A DNA stretch of 64,000 bases from Pigmentiphaga litoralis (GCF_014651835.1 NZ_BMXQ01000001.1:2826120-2890119); one strand, 5' to 3'; shown: positions 1 to 8,779, counted from the first letter of the stretch. Made by a program: numbers and translations. Notes: generated by a model from the sequence alone, not told the origin.

Positions 1-389
1 ACGCTGCGGTTGCCATGCTTGGCGATGCGCGCACCGCCCGCTGCGGCCACGAACATGGCGGCGGTGGAAATGTTGAAGGTGTGGGCGGCATCGCCCCCGG
101 TGCCGGCAAGGTCCACCAGGCTGCTGGTGTCGGGTACGTCGACGCGCGTTGCGAACTCGCGCATGACCTGCGCGGCCGCGGTGATCTCGCCAATCGTCTC
201 TTTCTTGACGCGCAGTCCCATGATCAGGGCCGACGCCGTCGCGGGCGCCATCTCCCCGCGCATCAGCATGCGCATCAGCGACAGCATCTCGTCGTGAAAG
301 ATTTCGCGATGTTCGATGCAGCGCACCAGTGCTTCGTTGGGGGTGATGGGCAACACGGTCTCCTTGGGGAATCGTTGCGCGTGGTTCAT
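1..389 (-). CDS. trpD: Anthranilate phosphoribosyltransferase, N-terminal part (cut by window edge)
   Basis: TrpD transfers the phosphoribosyl group of PRPP to anthranilate, the second committed step of tryptophan synthesis. About 129 codons are visible, reading leftwards from an ATG at 389 and running off the left edge. The N-terminal helical region ([19 protein letters not shown]) is followed by the PRPP-binding glycine loop [15 protein letters not shown] and then [15 protein letters not shown], both diagnostic of the family. The ATG overlaps the trpG stop as ATGA, so the two genes are probably translationally coupled. The frame was found by reading the reverse strand. The C-terminal catalytic part lies outside the window. 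Confidence 0.95.
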   Translation of the reverse strand, partial: MNHAQRFPKETVLPITPNEALVRCIEHREIFHDEMLSLMRMLMRGEMAPATASALIMGLRVKKETIGEITAAAQVMREFATRVDVPDTSSLVDLAGTGGDAAHTFNISTAAMFVAAAGGARIAKHGNRS

Positions 390-955
390 GCGGCCAGCGT
401 CAGGAAATTGCGCAGCAGCGCGTGACCATGTTCGCTCAGGATGGATTCGGGGTGGAACTGCACGCCTACCACCGGCAGCGTGCGATGCCGCACGCCCATG
501 ATCTCGCCGTCCAGCGTCTGCGCCGTCACGTCAAGGCACGCCGGCACCTCGTCGCGATCGATCGCCAGCGAATGGTAACGGATCACGGTGTAGGGCGACG
601 GCAGATCGCGAAACACATCGGTGCCGCGGTGGGTGATCACCGACGTCTTGCCGTGCATCAACTGCTGCGCGCGAACAATTTTGCCACCGAACGCGGCGCC
701 GATGGCTTGATGACCCAGGCACACGCCCAGGATGGGCACGCGTCCGGCAAAGGCCTGGATCAGGGGCACTGAAATGCCCGCCTCGGCCGGCGAGCACGGC
801 CCCGGCGACACGCAGATGCGATCGGGCGCCAGGCGCTCGACTTCGTCGAGCGTGATCTCGTCGTTGCGGTACACACGCACGTCTTCGCCGAGTTCGCCGA
901 AGTACTGGACCAGGTTGTAGGTAAAGGAATCGTAGTTGTCGAGCATGAGCAGCAT
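386..955 (-). CDS. trpG: Anthranilate synthase component II (glutamine amidotransferase)
   Basis: This subunit supplies ammonia from glutamine to TrpE for anthranilate formation. The product is 189 aa, the usual size for a class I amidotransferase subunit. The start at 955 gives the typical N-terminus [20 protein letters not shown]; a longer frame to 1030 adds 25 residues unlike the family. The nucleophile Cys79 lies in GVCLGHQ, and His168 and Glu170 lie in FHPES, completing the triad. [10 protein letters not shown] forms the oxyanion region. The stop overlaps the trpD start. trpE is not next door but 8.9 kb upstream, so trpG probably needs a promoter in 956-1632. Confidence 0.96.
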   Translation of the reverse strand: MLLMLDNYDSFTYNLVQYFGELGEDVRVYRNDEITLDEVERLAPDRICVSPGPCSPAEAGISVPLIQAFAGRVPILGVCLGHQAIGAAFGGKIVRAQQLMHGKTSVITHRGTDVFRDLPSPYTVIRYHSLAIDRDEVPACLDVTAQTLDGEIMGVRHRTLPVVGVQFHPESILSEHGHALLRNFLTLAA

Positions 956-1090
956 GGGGCACCTGTCGTTCGCGAATCGGTCGCGATCAAAGCAATGTCG
1001 ATGGGGCGCGGAAGGAATCCGGGCGGGCAAGGGCTAGTCGACAGGGCGCCATCGTCCGCCAGCGGCGGGACGACAAGGTGTTGCTGCGGA

Positions 1091-1165
1091 TGCGCGAAGC
1101 AGACGCAGGCAAAACACAGGGAGACAAAACACGGGGAGGCGAAACACAGGGGCGCGAAGCACATG
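1091..1165. repeat. Five imperfect 15-bp tandem repeats
   Basis: Successive 15-base units are tgcgcgaagcagacg, caggcaaaacacagg, gagacaaaacacggg, gaggcgaaacacagg and ggcgcgaagcacatg. They share the core g-c-g/a-a-a-a/g-c-a-c. The repeat lies upstream of trpG in non-coding DNA. Its function is unknown; it may be a variable-number repeat. Confidence 0.7.
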
Positions 1166-1349
1166 GACGCGACTCAGCGGCTGCCGGGGCAGTCGTGGTG
1201 CGAACAGTGCGAACGCTGGAACAGGAGGGTGAAACGTGCTGGGCATCGATCGGTCTCTAAGGTGAGCCGCCGCGCCTGGAGAGAGGATTCCGATACCTTG
1301 CCTGTCCTGGAACGGCGGCAAGGTGCGGATTCGTACCGCGTAAGCATGC

Positions 1350-1367
1350 CGCTTCTTAGAAGAAGCG
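1350..1367. promoter_or_regulatory. Perfect 18-bp palindrome upstream of trpG
   Basis: The arms cgcttctt and aagaagcg are separated by two bases. The loop is too short and no T-run follows, so it resembles a protein-binding operator more than a terminator. It lies about 400 bases upstream of the trpG start. Confidence 0.35.
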
Positions 1368-1586
1368 CCACCACCACTTGGCAATACGAATCGGCGTCAT
1401 CGACATCATTGTTGAGCTTGAGAGATCGGTCAAATGATCGCGCCGGGCTTGAGCTCACGGCGCGTGGGCAAGAATACCAGCAACCGTGCAGATGCGCCAC
1501 CTTGCGAAAGCCGGCCACCCCAAAGCGTTCGGCGCCCTGCTGGCCGATCCCTTCGATGAATCGTTGACTCCGACGCGTTCCCACAT

Positions 1587-1610
1587 CCGCCGGCGCGATG
1601 GCGCCGACGG
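1587..1610 (-). terminator. GC-rich hairpin after the TonB receptor gene
   Basis: A 10-bp stem (ccgccggcgc with gcgccgacgg, one mismatch) and a 4-base loop begin 22 bases past the receptor stop codon on the minus strand. There is no clear T-run, so termination is only possible, not certain. Confidence 0.35.
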
Positions 1611-1632
1611 ATAGCCCACTTGGCCGTCAGAA

Positions 1633-3750
1633 TCAGAAGGTATACGCCATGCCGACCTGGACCGTGCGCGGCACGCCGGGGTAGACGTAGGACTGGAACG
1701 ACCCTTCGTCGTAATCCTTGTTGAACAGGTTCTTGACGTCGAGATTGACGCGCAGTTTCTTGTTCACCTGATAGAAGGCCAGCAGGTCGACCACGGTGTA
1801 GCGCTTCATGGTGTAGGCGCCCGTGCCGGTGCTGGCGGCGCGGTCCGACGCATGCTTGATGCCGGCGCCCAGGCCAAGCCCGCGGGCCGGACCGTCCTGG
1901 AAGGTGTAGACGTTCAGCAGGCTGGCCATCGTGCGCGGAATGTTCGCCAGCCGCGTGCCGGCTGGGGCGACGTTGTCCTTGGTGACTTCGGCGTCGACCA
2001 CGGCGTAGCTGGCAATCACGCGCCAGGCCGGGGTAATGTTGCCGATCACGTTCAGGTCCACGCCCTGGCTGCGCACTTCGCCCGTGGCCAGGCGGTAGCT
2101 GGAATCGACCGGGTCGACCGTTTGCACGTTCTGTTTGACCGTGTGATAGAGCGCGCCCTGGACGCTGACGGTGCGATCCAGCGCTTCCCATTTCATGCCG
2201 ACTTCGTTGGACCGGCCCTTTTCGGGGTCGAACCCCCCGCCCAGACGCTTGGCGCCGGTGTTGGGCTTGTAGGACCGCGCCGTGTTGGCGTACACCGCAA
2301 GCGTGGGCGTGACGTCGTACATCAGGCCAAACCGCGGCGTGACGGCCGTGTCGGCCTGTGCAAAGCTGCGCGCGGCCGGCGACAGGTCGGTGTAGTCGTG
2401 CTTGAAGCGTTCCAGCCGCACGCCCACCAGGGCCTTGAGCTTGTCGGTCAGGGTGATCTGGTCCTGCACGAAGGCGGCCCAGGTGTTGAGCGATTCGCGG
2501 TCGTGCGTGGTCGTGCGGGTCAATGCAGGCCAGGGCTGGCCGACCGCCGGATTGAAGATATCGATGGGATAGGCCGTCGCACCCGCCGCCGAGCGCTGGA
2601 TGATCGACGCGTAGTCGTAGTTGTCGTATTCGATGCCCGTGAACAGCGTGTGCCGGATCCCCCAGGTATCGACCTTGCCGGTCAGGTTCAGTTGAAGGGT
2701 GCGGTCGGTCCAGTCGAGCCTGCGGTAGTTCGCGTTACGGCCCAGGGTCCGGCCGTCGGCCTGCAAACCATTGGCCTCGACGGCATTGCCCTTGAGCGAG
2801 CCGTCCATCCACTGCATGCCGCCCGCCAGGGTCCAGTTGTCATTGATGACATGGTCGAAGCGCACCTGCGCCATGGCGTTGTCGCTATGCAGAAGATTGC
2901 CATTGCCCAACTCCCACAGATTGACGCTGCGCGAAGACCTTCCCCGCTGCGTCGTGTAGGCGGTCCGCCCGCGATCCAGCGGGTGGTTGTTGCGCATCAG
3001 GTCGGCTTCGAAAATGATGCGGGTGGCGTCGGTCAACTGCCAGCTGATCACGGGCGACACGCCATACCGTTCGGTATCGGCCCCGTCCCGGAAGGTCTTG
3101 CCGCCCTCGGCCACGGCGTTCAGCCGGTAGGCCAGCTTGCCTTCGGCATCCAGCGGCCCGGTCGCGTCGATGGTCGCGCGCCGCAAGCCCTGATCGCTGA
3201 GCTGGCTGCCGACCGTGACAGCGGGCCGCGACAGGGGCTGCTTGGACACGATGTTGAAGGTGCCGCCCGGATCGCCGCGTCCATACAGGGCCGCGGACGG
3301 GCCACGCACGACTTCCAGCCGCTCGATGGTGGACGCGTCGGGCGCCGTGGGGTAGCCGCGATTGATGGGGAAGCCGTTGCGATAGAACTCGCCGCTGGTA
3401 AAGCCGCGTGCGCTGAACAGGGCCAGCCCCTGCCCGCCAAAGTTGTTGACCCGACCCACGCCGCCTGCGTAATCGAGGACGTCGATCAGCCGCGTGGCGG
3501 CCGTATCTTCCACCACGTCACGCGGCAGGACGGTCACGGACTGGGGCGTTTCCTGCAGCGACGTGTCGGTGCGCGTGGCGCTTGCCGACCGGGTGGCGCG
3601 ATAGCCTGAAACCGGGCCATCGGCCGTCTCGCCGGGCGCATAGACCGTGACAGCGTCCAGTTGAACGGCGGAAGGGGCACCCGGGGGCTGTTGAGCCCAG
3701 GCAAGCGATGATGCGTTCAAAACGCACACCGAGACGACAAGACGACGCAT
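1633..3750 (-). CDS. TonB-dependent outer-membrane receptor, siderophore type
   Basis: The 705-aa product is predicted to import a ferric siderophore across the outer membrane with TonB-ExbBD energy. It begins with a signal peptide (MRRLVVSVCVLNASSLAWA) and a TonB box near residues 32-36 (DAVTV). A plug domain follows at about 60-165 (ETPQSVTVLPRDVVED, RLEVVRGPSAALYGRGDPGG), then a 22-strand barrel. The C-terminus has the usual NLFNKDYDEG motif and a terminal aromatic residue (VQVGMAYTF). The plug resembles FpvA/FhuE-like receptors, but the ligand cannot be told from sequence. A Fur-like box lies 28 bases upstream of the start, so iron control is likely. The gene stands alone inside the segment that separates trpE from trpG. 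Confidence 0.93.
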   Translation of the reverse strand: MRRLVVSVCVLNASSLAWAQQPPGAPSAVQLDAVTVYAPGETADGPVSGYRATRSASATRTDTSLQETPQSVTVLPRDVVEDTAATRLIDVLDYAGGVGRVNNFGGQGLALFSARGFTSGEFYRNGFPINRGYPTAPDASTIERLEVVRGPSAALYGRGDPGGTFNIVSKQPLSRPAVTVGSQLSDQGLRRATIDATGPLDAEGKLAYRLNAVAEGGKTFRDGADTERYGVSPVISWQLTDATRIIFEADLMRNNHPLDRGRTAYTTQRGRSSRSVNLWELGNGNLLHSDNAMAQVRFDHVINDNWTLAGGMQWMDGSLKGNAVEANGLQADGRTLGRNANYRRLDWTDRTLQLNLTGKVDTWGIRHTLFTGIEYDNYDYASIIQRSAAGATAYPIDIFNPAVGQPWPALTRTTTHDRESLNTWAAFVQDQITLTDKLKALVGVRLERFKHDYTDLSPAARSFAQADTAVTPRFGLMYDVTPTLAVYANTARSYKPNTGAKRLGGGFDPEKGRSNEVGMKWEALDRTVSVQGALYHTVKQNVQTVDPVDSSYRLATGEVRSQGVDLNVIGNITPAWRVIASYAVVDAEVTKDNVAPAGTRLANIPRTMASLLNVYTFQDGPARGLGLGAGIKHASDRAASTGTGAYTMKRYTVVDLLAFYQVNKKLRVNLDVKNLFNKDYDEGSFQSYVYPGVPRTVQVGMAYTF

Positions 3751-3777
3751 GCTGGAAATCCAAAGTTATGTCAGTGA

Positions 3778-3792
3778 TGAGAATATGTCTCA
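3778..3792. promoter_or_regulatory. Fur-box-like inverted repeat
   Basis: The sequence tgagaatatgtctca matches 10 of the 14 defined positions of the 7-1-7 Fur core TGATAAT-N-ATTATCA, and lies in a longer imperfect palindrome. It sits 28 bases upstream of the TonB receptor start, where a repressor would block transcription. Confidence 0.5.
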
Positions 3793-3849
3793 TTACTAAT
3801 GTAACCTGTTGGCGCCGCCAACTCATCCGTAGCAGACCGGATTGTGGCT

Positions 3850-4833
3850 TCAATCCAACCGGATTCCCTGCGCCTTGATGATCGGCCCCCACCGCTTTGC
3901 CTCGCCCCGCGACAGCGCCGCGAACTGTTCGGGCGTGCCCGGCAGCGCTTCCATGCCAAAGTCCGTGAACCGCTTCTGGACCGCCGGGTTGCTGAAGGCC
4001 TTGTTCAGTTCGGCATTGAGCCGGGCCACCACGGCCGGGGGCATGCCCGCCGGGCCAAGCACGCCCTGGAAGGCGAACACCTCGGTGTTGGGCACGCCGA
4101 CCTCGGCCAGGGTCGGGATGTCGGGCAGCAGCTTGCTGCGCTGGGCCGACCCGATCGCCAGCACGCGCACCTTGCCGGCCTGCATGATTGGCAGGCCCGA
4201 CGCCAGGTCCAGGAACATGCAGTTGACCTGCCCGCCCATCACATCGGCCATGGCAGGCGCCGCGCCGCGGTACGGAATGTGGGTGATGAAGGTGCCCGTA
4301 CGGTTCTTGAACATCTCCATCGCCAGGTGGTGGGGCGATCCGTTACCGGGCGACGCGTAATTGAGCTTGCCCGGGTTGGCCTTGGCATAGGCCAGGAAAG
4401 CCTTGAAGTCCTTGGCCGGGAACTCGGGGTTCACCACCAGGGCAAGCGGGAAACGCCCGATCGCGCCGATGTAGGTAAAGTCCTTTTCCGGATTGAAGGG
4501 CAGCTTGCCGAACAGGAATTCGTTGAACGCGAGCACGGCGTTGTCGGCCGACATGATGGTGTAGCCGTCGGGCTTGCTCTTGGCGACCAGGTCGGCGCCA
4601 ATATTGGTCGATGCGCCCGGACGGTTGTCGATCACCAGCGATTGCCCAAGACCCGGGCGGATGGCGTCGGCCAGGGTGCGGGCGATCACGTCGGTGCCAC
4701 CGCCAGCCGGGTAGGGCACGACCCATTTGACGAGTTGCTCGGGGTAGCCCTGGGCGCGGACCAGGGACGGGAGCGTGGCCGATGTGGCGGCGGCCGCCAT
4801 GCCGGCCAGGAAAGTTCTGCGTTGCAGTGTCAT
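3850..4833 (-). CDS. Tripartite-tricarboxylate (Bug family) periplasmic solute-binding protein
   Basis: The 327-aa product has an RRTFLAG twin-arginine-like signal peptide. It shows the Bug fold signatures VVPYPAGGGTDVIART, NRPGASTNIGADLVAKSKPDGYT and HIPYRGAAPAMADVMGGQV. Bug proteins bind carboxylated or aromatic small molecules in the periplasm, mostly without a linked transporter. It is the last gene of a leftward run of catabolic genes (VOC dioxygenase, hydrolase, hydroxylase, small protein), so its ligand is probably the substrate of that pathway. The 27-base gap to the upstream small gene fits co-transcription. Confidence 0.92.
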   Translation of the reverse strand: MTLQRRTFLAGMAAAATSATLPSLVRAQGYPEQLVKWVVPYPAGGGTDVIARTLADAIRPGLGQSLVIDNRPGASTNIGADLVAKSKPDGYTIMSADNAVLAFNEFLFGKLPFNPEKDFTYIGAIGRFPLALVVNPEFPAKDFKAFLAYAKANPGKLNYASPGNGSPHHLAMEMFKNRTGTFITHIPYRGAAPAMADVMGGQVNCMFLDLASGLPIMQAGKVRVLAIGSAQRSKLLPDIPTLAEVGVPNTEVFAFQGVLGPAGMPPAVVARLNAELNKAFSNPAVQKRFTDFGMEALPGTPEQFAALSRGEAKRWGPIIKAQGIRLD

Positions 4834-4860
4834 TGTTGACGTCTCCAGGGAAATACGAAG

Positions 4861-5064
4861 CTAGGAAAGCGAAGGCATGGGCAGGTCCTCCAGCGCGTCG
4901 GCAAGCGCCTGGCGGCAGCGCGCCTCGTCGCCGACCTGCTCGAACAGCAGCAGGGCCAGACGTGCAAGAAACAGGGATTCACGTTCCGGACCGGCTTCGG
5001 TCACGGCGTTCGCGCACGCAGCATACAGGCGGTCGCGCGCGTCGGGGGCCAGCAGGGAAATCAT
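4861..5064 (-). CDS. Small helical protein, possibly DUF2783-like
   Basis: The product has 67 aa, is acidic and is predicted to be all-helical (RDRLYAACANAVTEAGPERE, FLARLALLLFEQVGDEARC). It resembles the small DUF2783 proteins found beside FAD hydroxylases and VOC dioxygenases in Burkholderiales; this match is from memory and tentative. Its ATG overlaps the stop of the hydroxylase gene as ATGA, so the two are translationally coupled. That suggests a partner or accessory role for the hydroxylase, which is inference. Confidence 0.75.
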   Translation of the reverse strand: MISLLAPDARDRLYAACANAVTEAGPERESLFLARLALLLFEQVGDEARCRQALADALEDLPMPSLS

Positions 5065-6893
5065 GGGGTCTCCGGCAGGGAAGTTGACGATGACAACGTT
5101 GCGGGTGACAACGTTGACAATGACAACGTTGATGCAGGCAACGATAGGGCGCGGGCAAGCGCCTGCGCAAGCACATCGTTCGCCGGCGTGCCCGCCCAGC
5201 GGCCGGCGACGTGGCAGTCAGGCCGCAACAGATAGGTTGCCCCCGAAGCACCGGTAGCGCCGAGCGCCGCGAGTGCCGTTTCGGGCGTGTCATCGCGATG
5301 CAGGACGTGGATCGCGATCGCGGCATCAAGCCGGGAACATGCCTGGATCGCCGCGCGTTCGGGCGGCTCCGTGCCCACTGCCAGCACCACAAACCCGGGT
5401 GCCTGCAGCAGCTCGCTCAGGTGGCTACCTGGTCCCAGCTGAAGGTTGGGCATGACCTCCCCCGGCAGCGGACCGGCGGGCAGGTCATCGCTGTCCGACG
5501 ACAGTGGCGACGCGGCGTATCGAACGGCCTGCGTCTGCCGCGGATTGATCAGGTTTGCGATATCGCGATGGCGGCCCGACAAGGACAACGCCGCCTCGCG
5601 CAGCAGGTCGAAGCCACGGGACGGTGGCGACATGAACTCGGTGCTGCGCATCGCATTCTCGGCGTTCACATGGAAGGCTGCGATGCGCTCGTCGGAATAG
5701 CTGTCGAGCAGGCCGGTCCCGGCGGCGCCCCGCGCGACCCGCGCCAGCTTCCAGGCCAGATTGTCGGCATCGTCGAAGCCCGAGTTCAATCCGCGCACGC
5801 CAAAGATCGGCATGGCGTGGGCGGCGTTGCCGGCGAACAGCACGCGGCCGTGACGATAGCTGGGCAGGGTCATGGCTCCGGCGCGATACACCGATGTCCA
5901 TACCGTGTGCCATGGCAGATGGCCGTCGCCAATGGCGTCCAGATGCCGTTGCACGAACTCGGCCACGGCGGCCGGTTGCAAGGCCTCTTCCGTCGATTGC
6001 CCTTCCCGCAACTGGTAGTCGATACGCCAGATGTCGTCGGGCTGCCGATGCATCAGCACCGTCGACCCCGGATTCCACGGCGGGTCGAACCAGGCGCGGC
6101 GTTCGGTCGGATGGCTGCTGTGCAGTTCGATGTCGATGATGACGTAGCGGCCTTCGTAGGCCGTGCCTTCCAGGCTCAGCCCCAGGGACTTGCGCACGAA
6201 GCTCTGGCCGCCATCGCAGGCCGCCAGCCACGCACCGCGCAGCTGATAGCCGCCGCCCGGATGGCGCACCGACAGCATCACGTGATCGTCGTGCTGCGCC
6301 AGCGCGGTCACTTCGGTGCTCCACCGCACATCGATCACACCCGGCGTGGCGGCATTGCGGCGCTCGATTTCCTGCAGCAGATAGTGCTCGATGTAGTACT
6401 GCTCCAGGTTGATCATGGGCGGCAGCTTCTGCGTGTCGTCGTGCGGCATCGCAAAGCGGAACACCTCGTCCGTCTTGTAGTAGCTGCGCCCGCCGGTCCA
6501 CGGCAGGCCCTTGTCAAGAAACGCGGGCAAGGCGCCCAGGCGCTCCACGATCTCCAGGCTGCGGCGCGAAATGCAGGCCGCGCGGCTGCCCACGCAGACG
6601 GTGTCGTCCAGCTCCAGGATCACGCTGCGCACACCATGATTGGCCAGGCCCAGGGCGAGCGCCATGCCGACGGGCCCGCCGCCCGCGATCACAACGGGGT
6701 GCAGGCCCGGCTCAACGCCGTCGATCAATGCGGGTACCGGAGACGTGTAACGCGTGTAGTGGAAGGCGCCGACCGAGGGCGGCATGTCGCCGGCAACCGG
6801 CGGCAGCGGCCCGGTGCTGGCGTCACCAGGGCGCGCAGTGGGAAATGGAGATGTCATGGGGGATGTCATCTGAGAGTTCATGGGGGAATTCAT
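5061..6893 (-). CDS. FAD-dependent aromatic hydroxylase (class A flavoprotein monooxygenase)
   Basis: The 610-aa product probably hydroxylates an aromatic ring using NADH or NADPH and O2. The dinucleotide fold PVVIAGGGPVGMALALG sits near residue 65 from this start, and the DG motif is in LAACDGGQSFVRKSLG. In the third FAD motif the usual GDAAH reads GNAAH (LFAGNAAHAMPIFG), an Asp to Asn change. A C-terminal thioredoxin-like domain is present, as in MhpA and phenol hydroxylases. The start at 6893 was chosen because an AGAGG lies upstream. A repetitive MNSPMNSQMTSPMTSP leader makes later starts (6881, 6869) possible. It is co-transcribed with the hydrolase, 61 bases upstream. Confidence 0.88.
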   Translation of the reverse strand: MNSPMNSQMTSPMTSPFPTARPGDASTGPLPPVAGDMPPSVGAFHYTRYTSPVPALIDGVEPGLHPVVIAGGGPVGMALALGLANHGVRSVILELDDTVCVGSRAACISRRSLEIVERLGALPAFLDKGLPWTGGRSYYKTDEVFRFAMPHDDTQKLPPMINLEQYYIEHYLLQEIERRNAATPGVIDVRWSTEVTALAQHDDHVMLSVRHPGGGYQLRGAWLAACDGGQSFVRKSLGLSLEGTAYEGRYVIIDIELHSSHPTERRAWFDPPWNPGSTVLMHRQPDDIWRIDYQLREGQSTEEALQPAAVAEFVQRHLDAIGDGHLPWHTVWTSVYRAGAMTLPSYRHGRVLFAGNAAHAMPIFGVRGLNSGFDDADNLAWKLARVARGAAGTGLLDSYSDERIAAFHVNAENAMRSTEFMSPPSRGFDLLREAALSLSGRHRDIANLINPRQTQAVRYAASPLSSDSDDLPAGPLPGEVMPNLQLGPGSHLSELLQAPGFVVLAVGTEPPERAAIQACSRLDAAIAIHVLHRDDTPETALAALGATGASGATYLLRPDCHVAGRWAGTPANDVLAQALARALSLPASTLSLSTLSPATLSSSTSLPETP

Positions 6894-6954
6894 GGGGAGA
6901 CCCTCTGCACCTTGTACGCCTGCCGGCAGCAAATGACATCGGCGGAAACGCGCG

Positions 6955-8076
6955 TCACAGCGCGTCCGCCCAGCCGGCAATGGCGTCCGCCGCCTGCGGC
7001 ACCAGCGCGGGTTGCCCGGCCAGATAGTGGTTGCCGCCAACGATATCCACGTTGCGTATGCGGTCGCCGCCTGCGGCAAGCCATGCCTCGCGCGTGCTTG
7101 GAAAGGTGGACTGATCCGCCGTGTAGGTCAGCAGCAGGACGGGCACCGACGTTTGCGCAAGGTTGGTCGGACCATCGGCCTGGGACCGCGACGACCATTG
7201 CGACAGGAACGCCGTCAGTGACGTCGTGCGGCCCATCGCATTGGCCGAGTAGTTCACCTGCCGCGCATCGCCCCACACGCTGCCGGGCGCCCGGTCGTTG
7301 GCGTCGATCGACAAGTCCAGGGAGCGCGGATCGGCATGCGTGCGATACACGATGAAGGCCTGATCCCGCGGGGCGCCGGGGGTGGCGCGCAACTGCTGCA
7401 GCCTGTCGACGGCCCACTGTTCGATCCGGTCGAGCCGTGCCTGCTGTCCGGCCGAAAACCGCGCCAGAAAGTCCGCGTCGTAAGGTACCTGATGGCGCGG
7501 GTCATACATGTCCAGCGCCGGGTCCACCGACATCGGATCGTGTTCATCGGTCACCGACGGATCGATCCAGTCCCGCATCAGGCGGCTGCGGCCCAGATGG
7601 GCCGCGCACAGCGCAATGCCATCGACCGGTGGAAGATCGTCCGCATGCAGATGGGTCGGGTCACCATCCGGAAAATGGGTCGCGGTCAGCCGCTCAGCCT
7701 GCGCCTGATAGAAGCTGGCCAGTGCGGCCCCACCCGAATTGCCGATCAGCACCACCTTTTCGTAGCCCGCATCCCGCAGGGTCTTGACGCCCGCGCCCAG
7801 ATCCTGGATCGCGCGCTCCATCAGCAGCAGCGTGTCGTTGCCCATGTAGCGCGAGTTCAGCCCCATGCAGCAGATCCCGCGCTCGGCCAGCGGTTCGATC
7901 AGGTAGTGCCCCACGAAATTGCTGGTCGGGTGCATGACGATGGCGGCCACCTTGCGGCGGTCCGCCGGCGCCCGGTACGCGCCAAAGATGCGGGGCCGCA
8001 GCATCTGCAGTCCGGACTGGCTTTCCATCGACGCGCCTGGCTTGACGTCGATGACGGCAATCTTGAGCTCAGACAT
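6955..8076 (-). CDS. Alpha/beta hydrolase
   Basis: The 373-aa product has the nucleophile elbow IGNSGGAALAS, a likely acid loop at LLLTYTADQSTFP and a C-terminal GGNHYL that can carry the catalytic His. The start at 8076 (MSELKIAVIDVKPGA) overlaps the end of the dioxygenase gene by 8 bases; a longer frame reaches 8157 but lies inside that gene. In a meta-cleavage-type pathway such an enzyme would hydrolyse a ring-fission or ester product. It lacks the compact 280-aa layout of MhpC, so the exact reaction is open. Confidence 0.85.
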   Translation of the reverse strand: MSELKIAVIDVKPGASMESQSGLQMLRPRIFGAYRAPADRRKVAAIVMHPTSNFVGHYLIEPLAERGICCMGLNSRYMGNDTLLLMERAIQDLGAGVKTLRDAGYEKVVLIGNSGGAALASFYQAQAERLTATHFPDGDPTHLHADDLPPVDGIALCAAHLGRSRLMRDWIDPSVTDEHDPMSVDPALDMYDPRHQVPYDADFLARFSAGQQARLDRIEQWAVDRLQQLRATPGAPRDQAFIVYRTHADPRSLDLSIDANDRAPGSVWGDARQVNYSANAMGRTTSLTAFLSQWSSRSQADGPTNLAQTSVPVLLLTYTADQSTFPSTREAWLAAGGDRIRNVDIVGGNHYLAGQPALVPQAADAIAGWADAL

Positions 8077-8680
8077 GGGCGCCCTGCCCTGCCATCCTGG
8101 CGGCCTTGCGTGCCGTCCATTCGTCCAGATCGGCGCGGGCATGCAAGGCGTGCGCATCCATTTCCGACTGCGGCACGGTGGGCGTCGTCAGTTCGACACG
8201 GATGCCATTGGGATCGAAGAAATAGATGGACTCGATGATGTGGTGATCGGTCACGCCCAGTACCTTGACACCCGCGGCTTCAAGCCGGGCCTTGGCCGAC
8301 AGCAGCGCCGCCACGGATTCCACACGCAAGGCAATGTGGTTGACCCAGGACGGGGTGTTTGGCGAGGGCTCGGCCTTGACGTCGTCGCCCAGGTCAAAGA
8401 ACGCGATGTAAGAGCCGTCGCGCATCTGGAAAAAGATGTGGACGTACGGGCAGTACTCGCCCGTGCTGGGCACGTGGTCGCTCTTGATGACATGCACCAA
8501 GGGCAGGCCCAGCAGATCTTCATAGAAACGGCGGGTTTCCTCGCTGTCACGGCAGCGCCACGCAAAGTGGTGCAGGCCGAGCACCGGCACGGCCTGGGCC
8601 GGACGGTTGAGTGGGTTGGCCTGCGTCGGTGTGTGCAAGGCTGCAGTCGTCCCGGCGCCAGCAGAAGGTGTCGTGGTCAT
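8069..8680 (-). CDS. VOC-family dioxygenase / glyoxalase-like protein
   Basis: The 203-aa product carries one VOC unit of two beta-alpha-beta-beta-beta modules. Candidate metal ligands are His37 or His38 (LHHFAWRC), His115 (VNHIALRV) and Glu163 (GIRVELTTP). The first 30 residues are a low-complexity extension. A strong ribosome site (aaggag) lies 8 bases before the ATG at 8680. This is the first gene of the leftward catabolic operon and faces a LysR gene. Its place beside a flavin hydroxylase and a hydrolase suggests ring cleavage, but glyoxalase-type isomerisation cannot be excluded. Confidence 0.85.
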   Translation of the reverse strand: MTTTPSAGAGTTAALHTPTQANPLNRPAQAVPVLGLHHFAWRCRDSEETRRFYEDLLGLPLVHVIKSDHVPSTGEYCPYVHIFFQMRDGSYIAFFDLGDDVKAEPSPNTPSWVNHIALRVESVAALLSAKARLEAAGVKVLGVTDHHIIESIYFFDPNGIRVELTTPTVPQSEMDAHALHARADLDEWTARKAARMAGQGAHV

Positions 8681-8760
8681 GTCTCCGCTCCTTCCTGTTA
8701 TCGATGACGCTCATTGGACTGCGGGCCAACCTATGATTCAATCGAAATTATTTCATCGAC

Positions 8761-8779
8761 TCATGAACAGACTGTATGA
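8761..8779. promoter_or_regulatory. LysR-type operator candidate
   Basis: The sequence TCAT-N11-ATGA lies in the 159-base gap between the divergent VOC and LysR genes. It is an inverted repeat with the T-N11-A spacing of LysR boxes. The whole gap is clearly AT-richer than its flanks. A neighbouring repeat, TTCAT-N6-ATGAA, spans 8752-8767. Confidence 0.45.

Larger units (their letters stand above)
956..1632. other. Long intergenic region upstream of trpG
   Basis: These 677 bases lie between trpG and the TonB receptor gene, both read leftwards. No convincing gene was found. The region contains a tandem 15-bp repeat (1091-1165), an 18-bp palindrome (1350-1367) and a GC-rich hairpin (1587-1610). 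A short frame around 1480-1584 on the minus strand looks faintly protein-like (RFIEGIGQQGAERFGVAGF) but has no recognisable domain and could be a decayed gene end. Because trpE is far away, a promoter for trpG-trpD is expected here, but none could be assigned with confidence. Confidence 0.6.

Noticed and set aside
1174-1584. Possible gene remnant on the minus strand upstream of trpG
   Set aside because: A short stretch looks protein-like, but no domain or ribosome site could be recognised and the rest is random in composition.
1852-3609. A 585-codon plus-strand frame antisense to the TonB receptor
   Set aside because: It is a shadow of the receptor gene: no domain, His/Arg/Gly-rich composition from high-GC DNA, and the other strand encodes a full recognisable receptor.
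5211-7355. A 714-codon plus-strand frame antisense to the FAD hydroxylase
   Set aside because: Shadow frame; the opposite strand has all flavin-binding motifs.
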